DNA of 64,000 nt from Meridianimarinicoccus sp. MJW13 (GTDB lineage Bacteria; Pseudomonadota; Alphaproteobacteria; Rhodobacterales; Rhodobacteraceae): assembly GCF_014901205.1 (NCBI RefSeq), contig NZ_JACNMU010000002.1, forward strand, positions 248,001-312,000, in the 5' to 3' direction. Below the pieces are notes generated by a model, which saw only the letters and a program-made list of their open reading frames with translations, was not told the DNA's origin and ran no database searches. Below are positions 54,411 through 63,855 of this stretch, piece after piece. Numbering within the stretch: the stretch's first letter is position 1; every line of letters starts with the position of its first letter. A program made the position numbers and the translations under genes.

Positions 54411-54411
54411 G

Positions 54412-55377
54412 TCAGCGTTCCTTGACGTAGGGCTCGCCACCTGCGCGGGGCGGGATGGCCTTGCCGACGAACCCCGCCAGAATCACCACCGTCAGGATAT
54501 AGGGCAGGGCCTGCATCAGCTGCGTGGGCATGGTGACGCCCGCCAGTTCGAAGGTCTGGAAGCGGTTGCCCAGGGCCTCCAGAAGACCGAACAACAGGCA
54601 GGCGCCAAGCGCCGACCAGGGCCGCCACTTGGCAAAGATCAGGGCAGCCAGGGCGATGAAGCCGCGACCTGCACTCATGTCCTTGACGAAGCCCGCCGAC
54701 AGGCCGGTGGCCAGATAGGTTCCCGCCAGCCCGCACAGCATCCCGCAGATCAGCACCGCCGAATAGCGCAGCCCGACGACCGAAACACCCGCCGTATCCA
54801 CAGCGCCGGGATTCTCGCCCACGGCGCGCAGGCGCAGGCCAAACCTTGTGCGGAACAGCACGTACCAGCTGCCGAGCACGGACAAGAGGCCGACGTAGAC
54901 CAGGATCGAATGCCCTGAAAGCACTTCGGAATAGAGCGGGCCAAGGATCGGCACCGACTCAATGGTGCTGGCCAGCGGCAGGTCGATGTTCTGGAACCGG
55001 GCATCGCCCTGCAGCGGCGGGGTGCGCCCGCCCAGCTTGAACCAGTTCTGCCCGATCAGCACGGTCAGCCCGACGGCCAGAAAGTTGATCGCCACGCCCG
55101 AGATCAGCTGGTTTCCCCGGAAGGTGATCGAGGCGACCCCGTGCAGGGCTGCCAGCAACAGCGAGGCGGTACAGCCGGCCGCCAGACCGACCCAGGCCGA
55201 GCCCGACACCGCCGCTGCCGCCGCCGAGAAGAAGGCCGCTGCCAGCATCTTGCCCTCAAGCCCGATGTCGAAAATGCCCGCGCGTTCGGAAAACAGCCCC
55301 GCAAGGCAGGCAAACAGCAGCGGCGTGGCCAGACGCAGGCTGGAGTCCAGTAGCTGAAGAATCGTGTTCAGATCCAT
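54412..55377 (-). CDS. ABC transporter permease, BMP/nucleoside type, second subunit
   Basis: A 321-residue permease of the BPD-transp-2 family with 8-9 hydrophobic segments. The conserved region GIFDIGLEGKMLAAAFF (about 35-51) and RAVGENPGAVDTAGVSV (about 190-206) are typical of NupQ/YufQ-type proteins. ATG at 55377 is preferred for spacing from AAGGAG; an ATG one codon upstream overlaps the preceding stop as ATGA. It is the last gene of the four-gene operon that starts with the binding protein. Confidence 0.88.
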   Translation of the reverse strand: MDLNTILQLLDSSLRLATPLLFACLAGLFSERAGIFDIGLEGKMLAAAFFSAAAAAVSGSAWVGLAAGCTASLLLAALHGVASITFRGNQLISGVAINFLAVGLTVLIGQNWFKLGGRTPPLQGDARFQNIDLPLASTIESVPILGPLYSEVLSGHSILVYVGLLSVLGSWYVLFRTRFGLRLRAVGENPGAVDTAGVSVVGLRYSAVLICGMLCGLAGTYLATGLSAGFVKDMSAGRGFIALAALIFAKWRPWSALGACLLFGLLEALGNRFQTFELAGVTMPTQLMQALPYILTVVILAGFVGKAIPPRAGGEPYVKER

Positions 55378-56468
55378 CATGCCGCTCCTTTTCCAAAGCC
55401 CGAGAACAGCCGCGCCACGGGGGCCCGCACCATGTTGTCTAGCGCGCCGGTAAACAGGATCACCAGCGCCTGGATCACCACGATCATCTCGCGGCTGATG
55501 GCCGGGATCTCGAATTCCAGTTCCGCGCCGCCCTGGTAAAGCGCGCCGAACAGAACCGCGGCGATCAGCACGCCCACCGGGTGCGAACGCCCCATGAGCG
55601 CAACGGCAATCCCGACGAACCCGGCGCCCTGAACGCTGTCTATGATCAGGCGTTCCGCCTCTCCCTGCACGGCGTTGACCCCCATCAGACCGGCCAACCC
55701 GCCGGAAATCAGCATGGCGATCACGGTGATTTTCACCGGCTGGATTCCGGCATAGACCGCGGCCGGTTCGGACTGGCCAAAGGCGCGGATCTCGTATCCC
55801 AGCCGGGTCCGCCAGATCAGGAACCAGACCCCGACGCAGCAGGCCAGTGCCACGAAGAAGGCCACGTTCAGCGGGGCCGAGCGGGTGAACCCCAGCCACG
55901 CCCCGAAATCATAGGCCGTTGGCAGCCGCGCCCCTTCGATGAAGCGCGGGGTTTCGGGGGCCATCGAGCCGGGCACCTTCAACACGTTGTTCAGAAGGTA
56001 GACCAGCAAGGCCGAGGCAATGAAGTTGAACATGATCGTGGTGATCACGATGTGACTGCCGCGCTTGGCCTGCAGATAGGCCGGGATTGCCGCCCAGGCG
56101 GCCCCGAACAGCGCGCCACCAACCACTGCCGCGGGCAGCGCCAGCGTCCAATGCGGCCAGGGCAGTGCCAGGCAGACCAGCGCCACGCCCAGACCGCCCA
56201 GCATGGCCTGCCCTTCGCCGCCGATGTTGAACAGCCGGGCATGGAAGGCCACGGCCACCGCCAGCCCGGTGAAGATGAAGTTGGTCGCGTAGTACAGCGT
56301 ATAGCCCCAGCCATAAGCCGAGCCGACCGCGCCCTTGATCATGATCTTCATCGCCTGCACCGGGTTTTCGCCGATATAGGCAATGACCAGCGCCGAGACG
56401 GCCAGCGCAAGCAACAGGTTGATGGCGGGGATCAGGGCCACATCGGCCCACTTCGGCATCTTGTTCAT
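55377..56468 (-). CDS. ABC transporter permease, BMP/nucleoside type, first subunit
   Basis: A 363-residue inner-membrane permease with the family pattern ARLFNIGGEGQAMLGGLGVAL in mid-protein and RAFGQSEPAAVYAGIQ near residue 230. It pairs with the shorter permease encoded just downstream; the two overlap at the stop/start. Its ATG is two bases from the ATPase stop. Relatives import purine nucleosides or related compounds. Confidence 0.88.
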   Translation of the reverse strand: MNKMPKWADVALIPAINLLLALAVSALVIAYIGENPVQAMKIMIKGAVGSAYGWGYTLYYATNFIFTGLAVAVAFHARLFNIGGEGQAMLGGLGVALVCLALPWPHWTLALPAAVVGGALFGAAWAAIPAYLQAKRGSHIVITTIMFNFIASALLVYLLNNVLKVPGSMAPETPRFIEGARLPTAYDFGAWLGFTRSAPLNVAFFVALACCVGVWFLIWRTRLGYEIRAFGQSEPAAVYAGIQPVKITVIAMLISGGLAGLMGVNAVQGEAERLIIDSVQGAGFVGIAVALMGRSHPVGVLIAAVLFGALYQGGAELEFEIPAISREMIVVIQALVILFTGALDNMVRAPVARLFSGFGKGAA

Positions 56469-56469
56469 C

Positions 56470-58047
56470 TCAACCCGCCTTTCCGTCCATACCGGCCATC
56501 AACATGCCCAGTTCGGTCTCGTCGGTGTCGCCCGGCAGGCGCTCGCCCATGATGCGGCCGTCGAACATCACCGCGATCCTGTCCGACAGGGACAGGATCT
56601 CTTCCAGTTCGACCGAGACCAGCAGGATTGCCTTGCCCTCGTCTCGCAACTGGATCAGGCGCTGGTGAATGAACTCGATGGCGCCGATGTCCACGCCGCG
56701 GGTCGGCTGGCCCACCAGCAGCAGGTCGGGGTTCTGCTCCATCTCACGGGCCAGCACCAGTTTCTGCTGGTTGCCGCCGGAAAAGCTCTTTGCGGCCAGC
56801 CAGTTGTGCGGCGGGCGCACGTCGAAGCGCTCCATCTTGCCATCGGTGTCGGCGCGCAGGGCGGCGTTGTCCATGATGCCGCTGTGGCTGTATTCGGGGC
56901 GATGCTGATAGCCAAAGCCGGTGTTCTCCCACGCCGCGAAATCCAGGATCAGCCCCAGCTTGTGACGATCCTCCGGCACATGGGTGATGCCTGCGGCGCG
57001 GCGGGCGCGGCCGTCGCTGTCCGGGCCCGACAGGCTCAGCGGTTTGCCGTTCAGCGTGATTGTTCCCTTGGCGTCCGCAATGCCACCCAGCACCTGCAAC
57101 AGTTCCGACTGGCCGTTGCCGGCCACCCCGGCAATGCCAAGGATTTCTCCCGCCCGCACGTTCAGGGACACGCCCTTCAGGCGCTCGACCCCCTTTTCGT
57201 CGGTGACCCGCAAGTCGGAAACATCCAGCACCGTGGCGCCGGGATTTGCCGGGGTCTTGTCGACGCGCAGCAGCACCTTTCGGCCCACCATCAGCTCGGC
57301 CAGTTCGGTGGGCGAGGTTTCGGCGGTCTTGACCGTGGCCGTCATTTCGCCGCGCCGCATGACGCTGACGGTGTCGGTGATCTCCATGATCTCGCGCAGC
57401 TTGTGGGTGATCAGGATGATGGTCTTGCCCTCGTCACGCAGCCCGTGAAGGATGCGGAACAGGTGGTCGGCCTCGGACGGCGTCAGCACGCCGGTGGGCT
57501 CGTCCAGAATCAGGATGTCGGCCTTGCGATACAGGGCCTTCAGGATCTCGACGCGCTGCTGGTGACCGACGCTCAGGTTTTCGATCAGGGCATCGGGGTC
57601 CACGTCCAGCGCGTATTCGCGCGACAGGTTCGTCAGTAGCGTGCGGGCCTTGGCCAGTGAGGGGCGCAGGAAAGCGCCTTCTTCGGCCCCCAGCACCACG
57701 TTTTCCAGAACGGTGAAGTTCTCGACCAGCTTGAAGTGCTGGAAGACCATCCCGATGCCGGCGCGAATGGCGGCCTGGCTGTCGGGGATCTCGGTTTTCT
57801 GTCCGCCGATGAAGATCTCGCCGGCGTCGGCCTTGTAGAAGCCGTAGAGGATCGACATCAGGGTCGATTTTCCAGCGCCGTTCTCGCCGATGATCCCGTG
57901 AATCGTGCCGCGTTCGACACGGATCGCGATGTCCTTGTTGGCCTGGACCGGACCGAAGGCTTTCGAGATGCCGCGCAGCTCGATGGCGGGGGCAGCGGAA
58001 GGGGCGGCCATGTCAGGCCGCCCCCCGGTCTGTGTTTGCGAGGTCAT
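56470..58047 (-). CDS. ABC transporter ATP-binding protein with two nucleotide-binding domains (BMP/nucleoside type)
   Basis: A 525-residue protein made of two fused ABC domains, the NupO/YufO/RbsA arrangement. The first has Walker A GENGAGKST (near 54) and signature LSVGHQQRVEILKAL. The second has a degenerate P-loop AGVAGNGQSELL but a clear signature FSGGNQQKLVLARE. Only the first site therefore looks fully catalytic, as is usual in the family. A start 12 codons downstream is also possible. It lies six bases after the BMP stop. Confidence 0.9.
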   Translation of the reverse strand: MTSQTQTGGRPDMAAPSAAPAIELRGISKAFGPVQANKDIAIRVERGTIHGIIGENGAGKSTLMSILYGFYKADAGEIFIGGQKTEIPDSQAAIRAGIGMVFQHFKLVENFTVLENVVLGAEEGAFLRPSLAKARTLLTNLSREYALDVDPDALIENLSVGHQQRVEILKALYRKADILILDEPTGVLTPSEADHLFRILHGLRDEGKTIILITHKLREIMEITDTVSVMRRGEMTATVKTAETSPTELAELMVGRKVLLRVDKTPANPGATVLDVSDLRVTDEKGVERLKGVSLNVRAGEILGIAGVAGNGQSELLQVLGGIADAKGTITLNGKPLSLSGPDSDGRARRAAGITHVPEDRHKLGLILDFAAWENTGFGYQHRPEYSHSGIMDNAALRADTDGKMERFDVRPPHNWLAAKSFSGGNQQKLVLAREMEQNPDLLLVGQPTRGVDIGAIEFIHQRLIQLRDEGKAILLVSVELEEILSLSDRIAVMFDGRIMGERLPGDTDETELGMLMAGMDGKAG

Positions 58048-58053
58048 CTGCGC

Positions 58054-59049
<996 letters not shown>

Positions 59050-59069
59050 TGCAGTCTCCCAACTATTGG

Positions 59070-59127
59070 ACTTCTGCCGCGCAAAACGGCACGCCGCGCC
59101 TTGTTGCGGCGCGGTCTTGCCAGAAGT
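59070..59127 (-). ncRNA. Structured 5' leader of the BMP operon, three-way junction
   Basis: On the minus-strand RNA an outer stem (ACUUCU / AGAAGU) encloses two hairpins. The first is CCGCGCC-GCAACAA-GGCGCGG, and the second is GCCG-UUUUGCG-CGGC; both have seven-base loops. It ends 20 bases before the ATG, and CCAAUAGUUGG forms a further small hairpin beside the ribosome site. The architecture resembles a purine riboswitch, but the conserved purine-aptamer junction sequences are not present. Confidence 0.4.
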
Positions 59128-59226
59128 AGGCCGCAGCAGCGGAGAGGGGTCAACAGGTTTCTGCGGTTTGCCAAGCGGTTGCTGCCCAAAACGCCGGGGC
59201 AGGGCGGGGGCAGACACGGCGATCGC

Positions 59227-59640
59227 CTATACGATGGTCCGGGTCATCACCACCGCGTCGATCTTCGAACCATCGGGGGCAGTGTAGTACCGGGGTCGCA
59301 GCCCCACGCGGGCAAGGCCGCACCCGTCGTACAGGGCGAGCGCGGCGGCATTGTCCGCCGCGACCTCGAGAAACGCCTGTGTCGCGCCGCGCTCACGGGC
59401 CGTATCGATGAAGCGCGCCATCAGCGCCCGTCCGATCCCCGCGCGTCGGCAGGCCGGGTTGACGGCAAGGGTCAGAAGTTCGGCCTCATCCGCGATCACG
59501 CGGCCCAGGGCGAAGCCTGACGGGTGCGGTTCCAGAAACACCGCAGGCTGGGCCAGCAACCCGGCAAACTCGACCGCCCGCCAAGGGCGGGGCGTGGTGA
59601 AACATGCCGCGTGCAGATCCGCCAGCGTGTCTGGCGTCAT
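59227..59640 (-). CDS. rimI: Ribosomal-protein-alanine N-acetyltransferase
   Basis: A 137-residue GNAT-fold enzyme. The acetyl-CoA pyrophosphate loop is RRAGIGRALM (about 65-74), with ELLTLAVNPACRRAG before it and FLEVAADNAAALALYDGCGL after it, matching RimI. RimI acetylates the N-terminus of ribosomal protein S18. Its ATG overlaps the tsaB stop by four bases, and the tsaB-rimI pairing is a widespread arrangement that supports the call. Confidence 0.88.
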   Translation of the reverse strand: MTPDTLADLHAACFTTPRPWRAVEFAGLLAQPAVFLEPHPSGFALGRVIADEAELLTLAVNPACRRAGIGRALMARFIDTARERGATQAFLEVAADNAAALALYDGCGLARVGLRPRYYTAPDGSKIDAVVMTRTIV

Positions 59641-60290
59641 GAGAGGATTTTCGGGGGCGGATCGCTGGCCGGGGCCGCGTCGGCTGCCCGCAGGTACAGG
59701 GGCGACGGGCGCGGGCTGTCGGCAGGTGCGCGGGCGGCGATGGTTGCGATGGCCACCGCCAACAGGTGCGGCGGGGGGGTGATGGGCCTGTTCAGGCTTT
59801 CGGCTTGCACCGCAAGATCGACGCCCAGCAACGAAGCGTCTGCGGGAAGCGCCAGCGTGGCCAGATCTGCGGCGGTGTGCAGGGCGGGGGGGTGAGGGCC
59901 GTCCGGCAGAAACGTCTGCACATAGGCGCTGCCGCGCGGGGCCGCGACCAGCGAGACCGCCGGGCGGGGGGCGTCCAGCACCTGCGCCTCAAGACGGCTG
60001 ACCCCGATGGCTGGTATGCCCAGCGACAAGGCCAGGCCGCGCGCCGCCGAGACCGCGATGCGGATGCCGGTGAAATTGCCGGGACCGACGCCGACGCCAA
60101 GACGTGTCAGGTCGGCCCATGTCAGCCCGGTTTGGGCCAACCCGTCCTCAAGCAGGGGAAAAAGCTGTTCGGCCTGGCCGCGCGCGCCGTGCCAATCCCC
60201 CTGCCAAAGCACCTCGCCGCCCCGAAGCAGGGCGGCGGCGCAGAACGGACCTGAGGTGTCGAAGGCCAGGATCGGCCCGCTGTCGCGCAT
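59637..60290 (-). CDS. tsaB: tRNA threonylcarbamoyladenosine biosynthesis protein TsaB
   Basis: A 217-residue ASKHA-fold protein starting PILAFDTSGPFCAAALLRGG, with GVGVGPGNFTGIRIAVSAARGLA (about 63-85 in two parts) as the TsaB signature. TsaB partners TsaD and TsaE to make t6A37 in tRNA. The C-terminal part is proline-rich and less conserved. It overlaps rimI at its 3' end and starts five bases after the upstream Nfu gene stop, so three genes form one operon. Confidence 0.9.
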   Translation of the reverse strand: MRDSGPILAFDTSGPFCAAALLRGGEVLWQGDWHGARGQAEQLFPLLEDGLAQTGLTWADLTRLGVGVGPGNFTGIRIAVSAARGLALSLGIPAIGVSRLEAQVLDAPRPAVSLVAAPRGSAYVQTFLPDGPHPPALHTAADLATLALPADASLLGVDLAVQAESLNRPITPPPHLLAVAIATIAARAPADSPRPSPLYLRAADAAPASDPPPKILS

Positions 60291-60294
60291 CGGT

Positions 60295-60855
60295 TCAGAC
60301 GGCGACGGGGCGCACTTCCACCACTTCGGGGATATAGTGGCGCAGCAGGTTCTCGATGCCCATCTTCAGCGTCAGCGTGGACGAGGGGCACCCGGCGCAG
60401 GCGCCCTGCATATGCAGGTAGACGATGCCGCGATCAAAACCGTGGAAGGTGATGTCGCCGCCATCCTGCGCTACGGCGGGCCGCACGCGGGTGTCCAGCA
60501 ATTCCTTGATCTGGCCGACGATTTCCGAATCCGGACCGTCATGCGCGGCATGGCCGGCGTTCTCGGCAGCGCCGTCCAGCGTCGCGTCACCGGACTGGAA
60601 ATGCTCCATCACCGCGCCCAGCACGGCGGGCTTCAGGTGATCCCATTCGACGCCGTCTTTCTTGGTGACGGTGACGAAATCGGCGCCCAGGAAGACCGCG
60701 GTGACGCCCTCGACCGCGAAGATGCGGCGCGCCAGCGGGGATTTCGCGGCGCTGTCGGCCTCGGGGAAGTCGGCTGTGCCGCTTTCCAGAACCGCCATGC
60801 CGGGCAGGAACTTCAGGGTCGCGGGATTCGGGGTGGATTCGGTTTGAATGAACAT
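60295..60855 (-). CDS. Nfu-type iron-sulfur cluster scaffold/carrier protein
   Basis: A 186-residue protein. The N-terminal Nfu domain starts MFIQTESTPNPATLKFLPG and the C-terminal NifU-like domain carries the cluster-binding CAGC motif (Cys153 and Cys156 in GACAGCPSST), after RPAVAQDGGDITFHGF. This is the mitochondrial-type NFU layout common in alphaproteobacteria; it delivers [4Fe-4S] clusters. GGAGG precedes the ATG. An iron-control-like palindrome and a well-spaced promoter lie just upstream. Confidence 0.92.
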   Translation of the reverse strand: MFIQTESTPNPATLKFLPGMAVLESGTADFPEADSAAKSPLARRIFAVEGVTAVFLGADFVTVTKKDGVEWDHLKPAVLGAVMEHFQSGDATLDGAAENAGHAAHDGPDSEIVGQIKELLDTRVRPAVAQDGGDITFHGFDRGIVYLHMQGACAGCPSSTLTLKMGIENLLRHYIPEVVEVRPVAV

Positions 60856-60876
60856 GGCAAAGCCTCCGTTGCGCCT

Positions 60877-60905
60877 GATATGCGGCTAGAGCCGCGCGAA
60901 GTCAA
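60877..60905 (-). promoter_or_regulatory. Candidate promoter of the nfu-tsaB-rimI operon
   Basis: TTGACT (60905-60900) and CATATC (60882-60877) are separated by 17 bases on the minus strand, about 22 bases upstream of the ATG at 60855. Confidence 0.5.
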
Positions 60906-60907
60906 TG

Positions 60908-60924
60908 TTTGGAATGATTCCAAA
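60908..60924. promoter_or_regulatory. ICE/Irr-box-like palindrome upstream of nfu
   Basis: TTTGGAATGATTCCAAA is a perfect 17-base palindrome, two bases from the -35 box. It matches the iron control element of Irr (TTTAGAA-N3-TTCTAAA) except for symmetrical A-to-G changes. An Fe-S biogenesis gene is a typical Irr target. Confidence 0.55.
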
Positions 60925-60930
60925 CTGGCG

Positions 60931-61386
60931 TCAGGTCACGCTTTCCAGTTGTTCCTTGGACATGTTGCCCGGCACCACGGTGAAGGGAATGGGCACCTGT
61001 GCCGCGGATTTGGTCATATGCGAGATCAGCGGACCGGGGCCGCTTTTCTCGGTACCCGCGCCCAGCACCAGAACCCCGATTTCGGGATTGTCGTGGATCT
61101 GAGCCAGCACTTCCTTGAACAGGTCGCCTTCGCGGATTACCAGGGTCGGATCGACGCCCTGCTTGTCGCGCATCCATTTGGCAAACACCTCGAAATGCGC
61201 AGTGATCCGTTCGCGGGCTTCTTCCCGCATGATGTCGCCCACGCCGACCCAATGGTTGAACTCGTCCGGCGGGATCACCGACAGGATCTCGACCCCGCCG
61301 CCGGTCTTGGCAGCACGCATGGCGGCAAAGCGCATGGCATTAAGACATTCCTGGCTGTCGTCGAGCACGACGAGAAAGGTACGCAT
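60931..61386 (-). CDS. Universal stress protein, UspA family
   Basis: A 151-residue single-domain UspA protein (MRTFLVVLDDSQECLNAMRF). The C-terminal nucleotide-binding part (VLVLGAGTEKSGPGPLISHM, then VPIPFTVVPG) departs from the strict G-2X-G-9X-G(S/T) ATP motif, so ATP binding is uncertain. The stress or ligand it responds to is unknown. It ends six bases before the ICE-like palindrome of the next operon. Confidence 0.87.
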   Translation of the reverse strand: MRTFLVVLDDSQECLNAMRFAAMRAAKTGGGVEILSVIPPDEFNHWVGVGDIMREEARERITAHFEVFAKWMRDKQGVDPTLVIREGDLFKEVLAQIHDNPEIGVLVLGAGTEKSGPGPLISHMTKSAAQVPIPFTVVPGNMSKEQLESVT

Positions 61387-61461
61387 GATGGATCCCCTGC
61401 TATCGGCGCCATGATGCCGCCTTTGTGCGCCAAGGCAAGGGAGGGCCGGGATATTTTCCGC

Positions 61462-61941
61462 TCAATTGGCCAGCAGATCGTCCAGATCGAGACGCCGGGT
61501 GTACATGGCAAGCTGGCCATCGGCATCGCGTGGCCATTCGGCGCGCGGCCGGTCCCAGTAAAGCTCGATCCCGTTACCGTCGGGATCGCTGAGATAGATC
61601 GCTTCGCTGACGCCATGATCCGAGGCCCCGTCCAGCGGCACACCGGCATCCACCATGCGCCGCACCACGCGGGCCAGTTCGACGCGGGTGGGGTACAGGA
61701 ACGCCACATGAAACAGGCCGGTGTGCCGGACCGGCGCCGGGGTGCCACCTTCGCTGTGCCATGTGTTCAGCGCGATATGGTGATGATAGCTGCCCCATGA
61801 CAGGAAGGCGACCGTGCGCCCGTCGGTGGCCTGCACCTCCAGCCCCAGAAGATCGGCATAGAAACGCACGGCGCGCTCAAGATCCGCCACTTTCAGATGG
61901 ACGTGGCCGATGCGCGGCGTGGGAAGCGGGGCAGAGGTCAT
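61462..61941 (-). CDS. VOC family protein (glyoxalase/extradiol dioxygenase fold)
   Basis: A 159-residue protein with two beta-alpha-beta-beta-beta modules. IGHVHLKVADLERAVRFYAD starts the first and carries a His metal ligand, SYHHHIALNTWHSEGG supplies a second, and GNGIELYWDRP an acidic ligand. This matches catechol-2,3-dioxygenase-like VOC proteins. The substrate is unknown and no aromatic-degradation gene is near. Confidence 0.85.
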   Translation of the reverse strand: MTSAPLPTPRIGHVHLKVADLERAVRFYADLLGLEVQATDGRTVAFLSWGSYHHHIALNTWHSEGGTPAPVRHTGLFHVAFLYPTRVELARVVRRMVDAGVPLDGASDHGVSEAIYLSDPDGNGIELYWDRPRAEWPRDADGQLAMYTRRLDLDDLLAN

Positions 61942-62043
61942 GGCGGTCTCCTGACACTTCAGACAGCCTAGGCCGGGCGCGGGGACCGTGTATATAGCGC
62001 GTCCTGCACGCCCCTCTGTGCGGGGACGCGCAGGATATCGGGG

Positions 62044-63099
62044 TCAGGTCAGCAGGCCGACGATCTCGTAGGCGCGTTTCAGGATCGGCTGGGCGATCTC
62101 GTCGGCCCGTTCCGCGCCATCGGCCAGAATGCGGTCGATCTCGGCGGGATCCTGCATCAGCCGGGACATTTCTCCGGTGATCGGCGACAGCTTGGCAACC
62201 GCCAGTTCGGCCAGCGCCGGCTTGAATTCGGAAAATGTCTTGCCGCCATGGTCGGCCATCACCGCATCGACGGGGATATCGGCCAGACCGGCGTAGATGT
62301 TGACCAGGTTGCGCGCCTCGGGCCGCTCGGCCAGGCCCTCGGCGCTTTCGGGCAGGGGCTCGGGGTCGGTCTTGGCCTTGCGGATCTTCTTGGCGATGGT
62401 GTCGGCATCGTCGGTGAGGTTGATGCGGCTCATGTCCGAGGGATCGGATTTCGACATTTTCTTAGAGCCGTCGCGCAGGCTCATCACCCGCGTGGCCGCG
62501 CCTTCGATCACCGGTTCGGTGATCGGGAAGAAATCGACGCCATAGTCGTTGTTGAACTTCATGGCGATGTCGCGGGTCAGCTCAAGGTGCTGCTTCTGAT
62601 CCTCGCCCACGGGCACCTGTGTGGCATGATAGACCAGAATATCGGCAGCCATCAGGTTGGGATAGGCGAACAGCCCGGTCGAGGCCGCCTCGCGGTTCTT
62701 GCCCGCCTTGTCCTTGAACTGGGTCATCCGGTTCAACCAGCCCATGCGCGCCACGCAGTTGAACAGCCATGCCATCTGGGCATGGGCAGGCACGCGCGCC
62801 TGATTGAACAGGATCGACTTTTTCGGGTCCAGACCGCTGGCCAGGTATCCTGCCGCCAGTTCCCGCGTCGCGCGGGTCAGATCGGCCGGGTCCTGCCAGA
62901 CCGTGATCGCGTGCAGATCGACGATGCAATACAGGGTCTGGATGCCGCTGTCCTGCATGTCGACAAAGCGTTTCACCGCGCCCAGGTAATTGCCCAGTTG
63001 CAGGTGGTTGGTCGGCTGGATTCCCGAAAAGACCCGCGGGGTGAAGGCGGCGTTCGGGGCTTCGGCCGGGGTGGACTGCGTTTGGACCGCATCCGTCAT
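62044..63099 (-). CDS. trpS: Tryptophanyl-tRNA synthetase
   Basis: A 351-residue class Ic synthetase. The HIGH-equivalent is [13 protein letters not shown] (30-42), the KMSKS loop is KKMSKSDPS near 215, and [12 protein letters not shown] lies between. The first 18 residues are a short polar extension before [11 protein letters not shown]. It charges tRNA-Trp. It is downstream of murJ on the same chromosome strand but has a divergent rhomboid-like gene in between. Confidence 0.95.
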   Translation of the reverse strand: MTDAVQTQSTPAEAPNAAFTPRVFSGIQPTNHLQLGNYLGAVKRFVDMQDSGIQTLYCIVDLHAITVWQDPADLTRATRELAAGYLASGLDPKKSILFNQARVPAHAQMAWLFNCVARMGWLNRMTQFKDKAGKNREAASTGLFAYPNLMAADILVYHATQVPVGEDQKQHLELTRDIAMKFNNDYGVDFFPITEPVIEGAATRVMSLRDGSKKMSKSDPSDMSRINLTDDADTIAKKIRKAKTDPEPLPESAEGLAERPEARNLVNIYAGLADIPVDAVMADHGGKTFSEFKPALAELAVAKLSPITGEMSRLMQDPAEIDRILADGAERADEIAQPILKRAYEIVGLLT

Positions 63100-63174
63100 G
63101 GGGGTTCTCCGTCTGGATTTCCGTGCACGGCTCGCTTATCTGCGGGGCCGGATGCCGTCAATCAAGGAACACCC

Positions 63175-63852
63175 ATGGAACCCGCCCGCCCCGTCAATCC
63201 CTTGCCCGCAGCGGTGATCGCGCTGGCCGCCGTCGTGTTCGGCGTCGAAGTGCTGTTCACCCTGGCCGAGCGGGGTCTGCTGGGCGGCCCCGGCGGCATT
63301 GGTCTGCGCACCCGCGCGGTCGAGAATTACGCCTTCTTCGGTCAGGCGCTGGACTGGATGGTGGTCAATCTGAAGTTCCCGCCGGACCTGATGGTGCGGT
63401 TCGTCACCTATCCGCTGCTGCATCTCAGCTTTACCCACGCGATGTTCGTCTGCGTCTTTCTGCTGGCCATGGGCAAGATGGTGGGCGAGGCTTTGGGCAA
63501 CGTGGCAGTCTTTGCCATCTTCTTCGGCGCGTCGATCGGCGGGGCGCTGGCTTATGGTCTGCTGCTGAACGAGGATTTCCCGCTGGTGGGCGGTTATCCC
63601 GGCGTCTACGGGCTGATCGGCGGCTACACCTTCCTGATGTGGGTCCAGGCGAAGTTCCTGCGCCAGAACCAGTTGCAGGCGTTCCGGCTGATCGGCCTGC
63701 TGATGGCGATCCAGCTTCTGTTCGGGCTGCTGTTCGGCGGCCAGAAGGATTGGGTGGCCGATGTGGCGGGGTTTGCCAGCGGCTTCGGCCTGTCCTTCCT
63801 GCTGGTGCCGGGTGGCTGGGCCAAGCTGCGCGCGGCGTTGCGGCGGCGCTGA
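63175..63852 (+). CDS. Rhomboid-like protein lacking catalytic residues
   Basis: A 225-residue six-helix protein of the rhomboid fold (TYPLLHLSFTHAMFVCVFLL for helix 2, LIGGYTFLMW after the active-site helix). The segment that is VGASGAIAGLMGGY in the active rhomboid at 19642 reads VGGYPGVYGLIGGY here, replacing the serine with Tyr141. The histidine position (AHAGGFVLG) reads ADVAGFASG, with Asp196. It should therefore be a pseudoprotease. ATG at 63175 follows AAGGAA. It is divergent from trpS. Confidence 0.82.
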   Translation: MEPARPVNPLPAAVIALAAVVFGVEVLFTLAERGLLGGPGGIGLRTRAVENYAFFGQALDWMVVNLKFPPDLMVRFVTYPLLHLSFTHAMFVCVFLLAMGKMVGEALGNVAVFAIFFGASIGGALAYGLLLNEDFPLVGGYPGVYGLIGGYTFLMWVQAKFLRQNQLQAFRLIGLLMAIQLLFGLLFGGQKDWVADVAGFASGFGLSFLLVPGGWAKLRAALRRR

Positions 63853-63855
63853 GGC

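Noticed and set aside
59070-59127. Calling the BMP leader a purine riboswitch
   Set aside because: The overall shape fits, but the invariant junction and loop bases of the purine aptamer are not present, so only a structured leader is reported.
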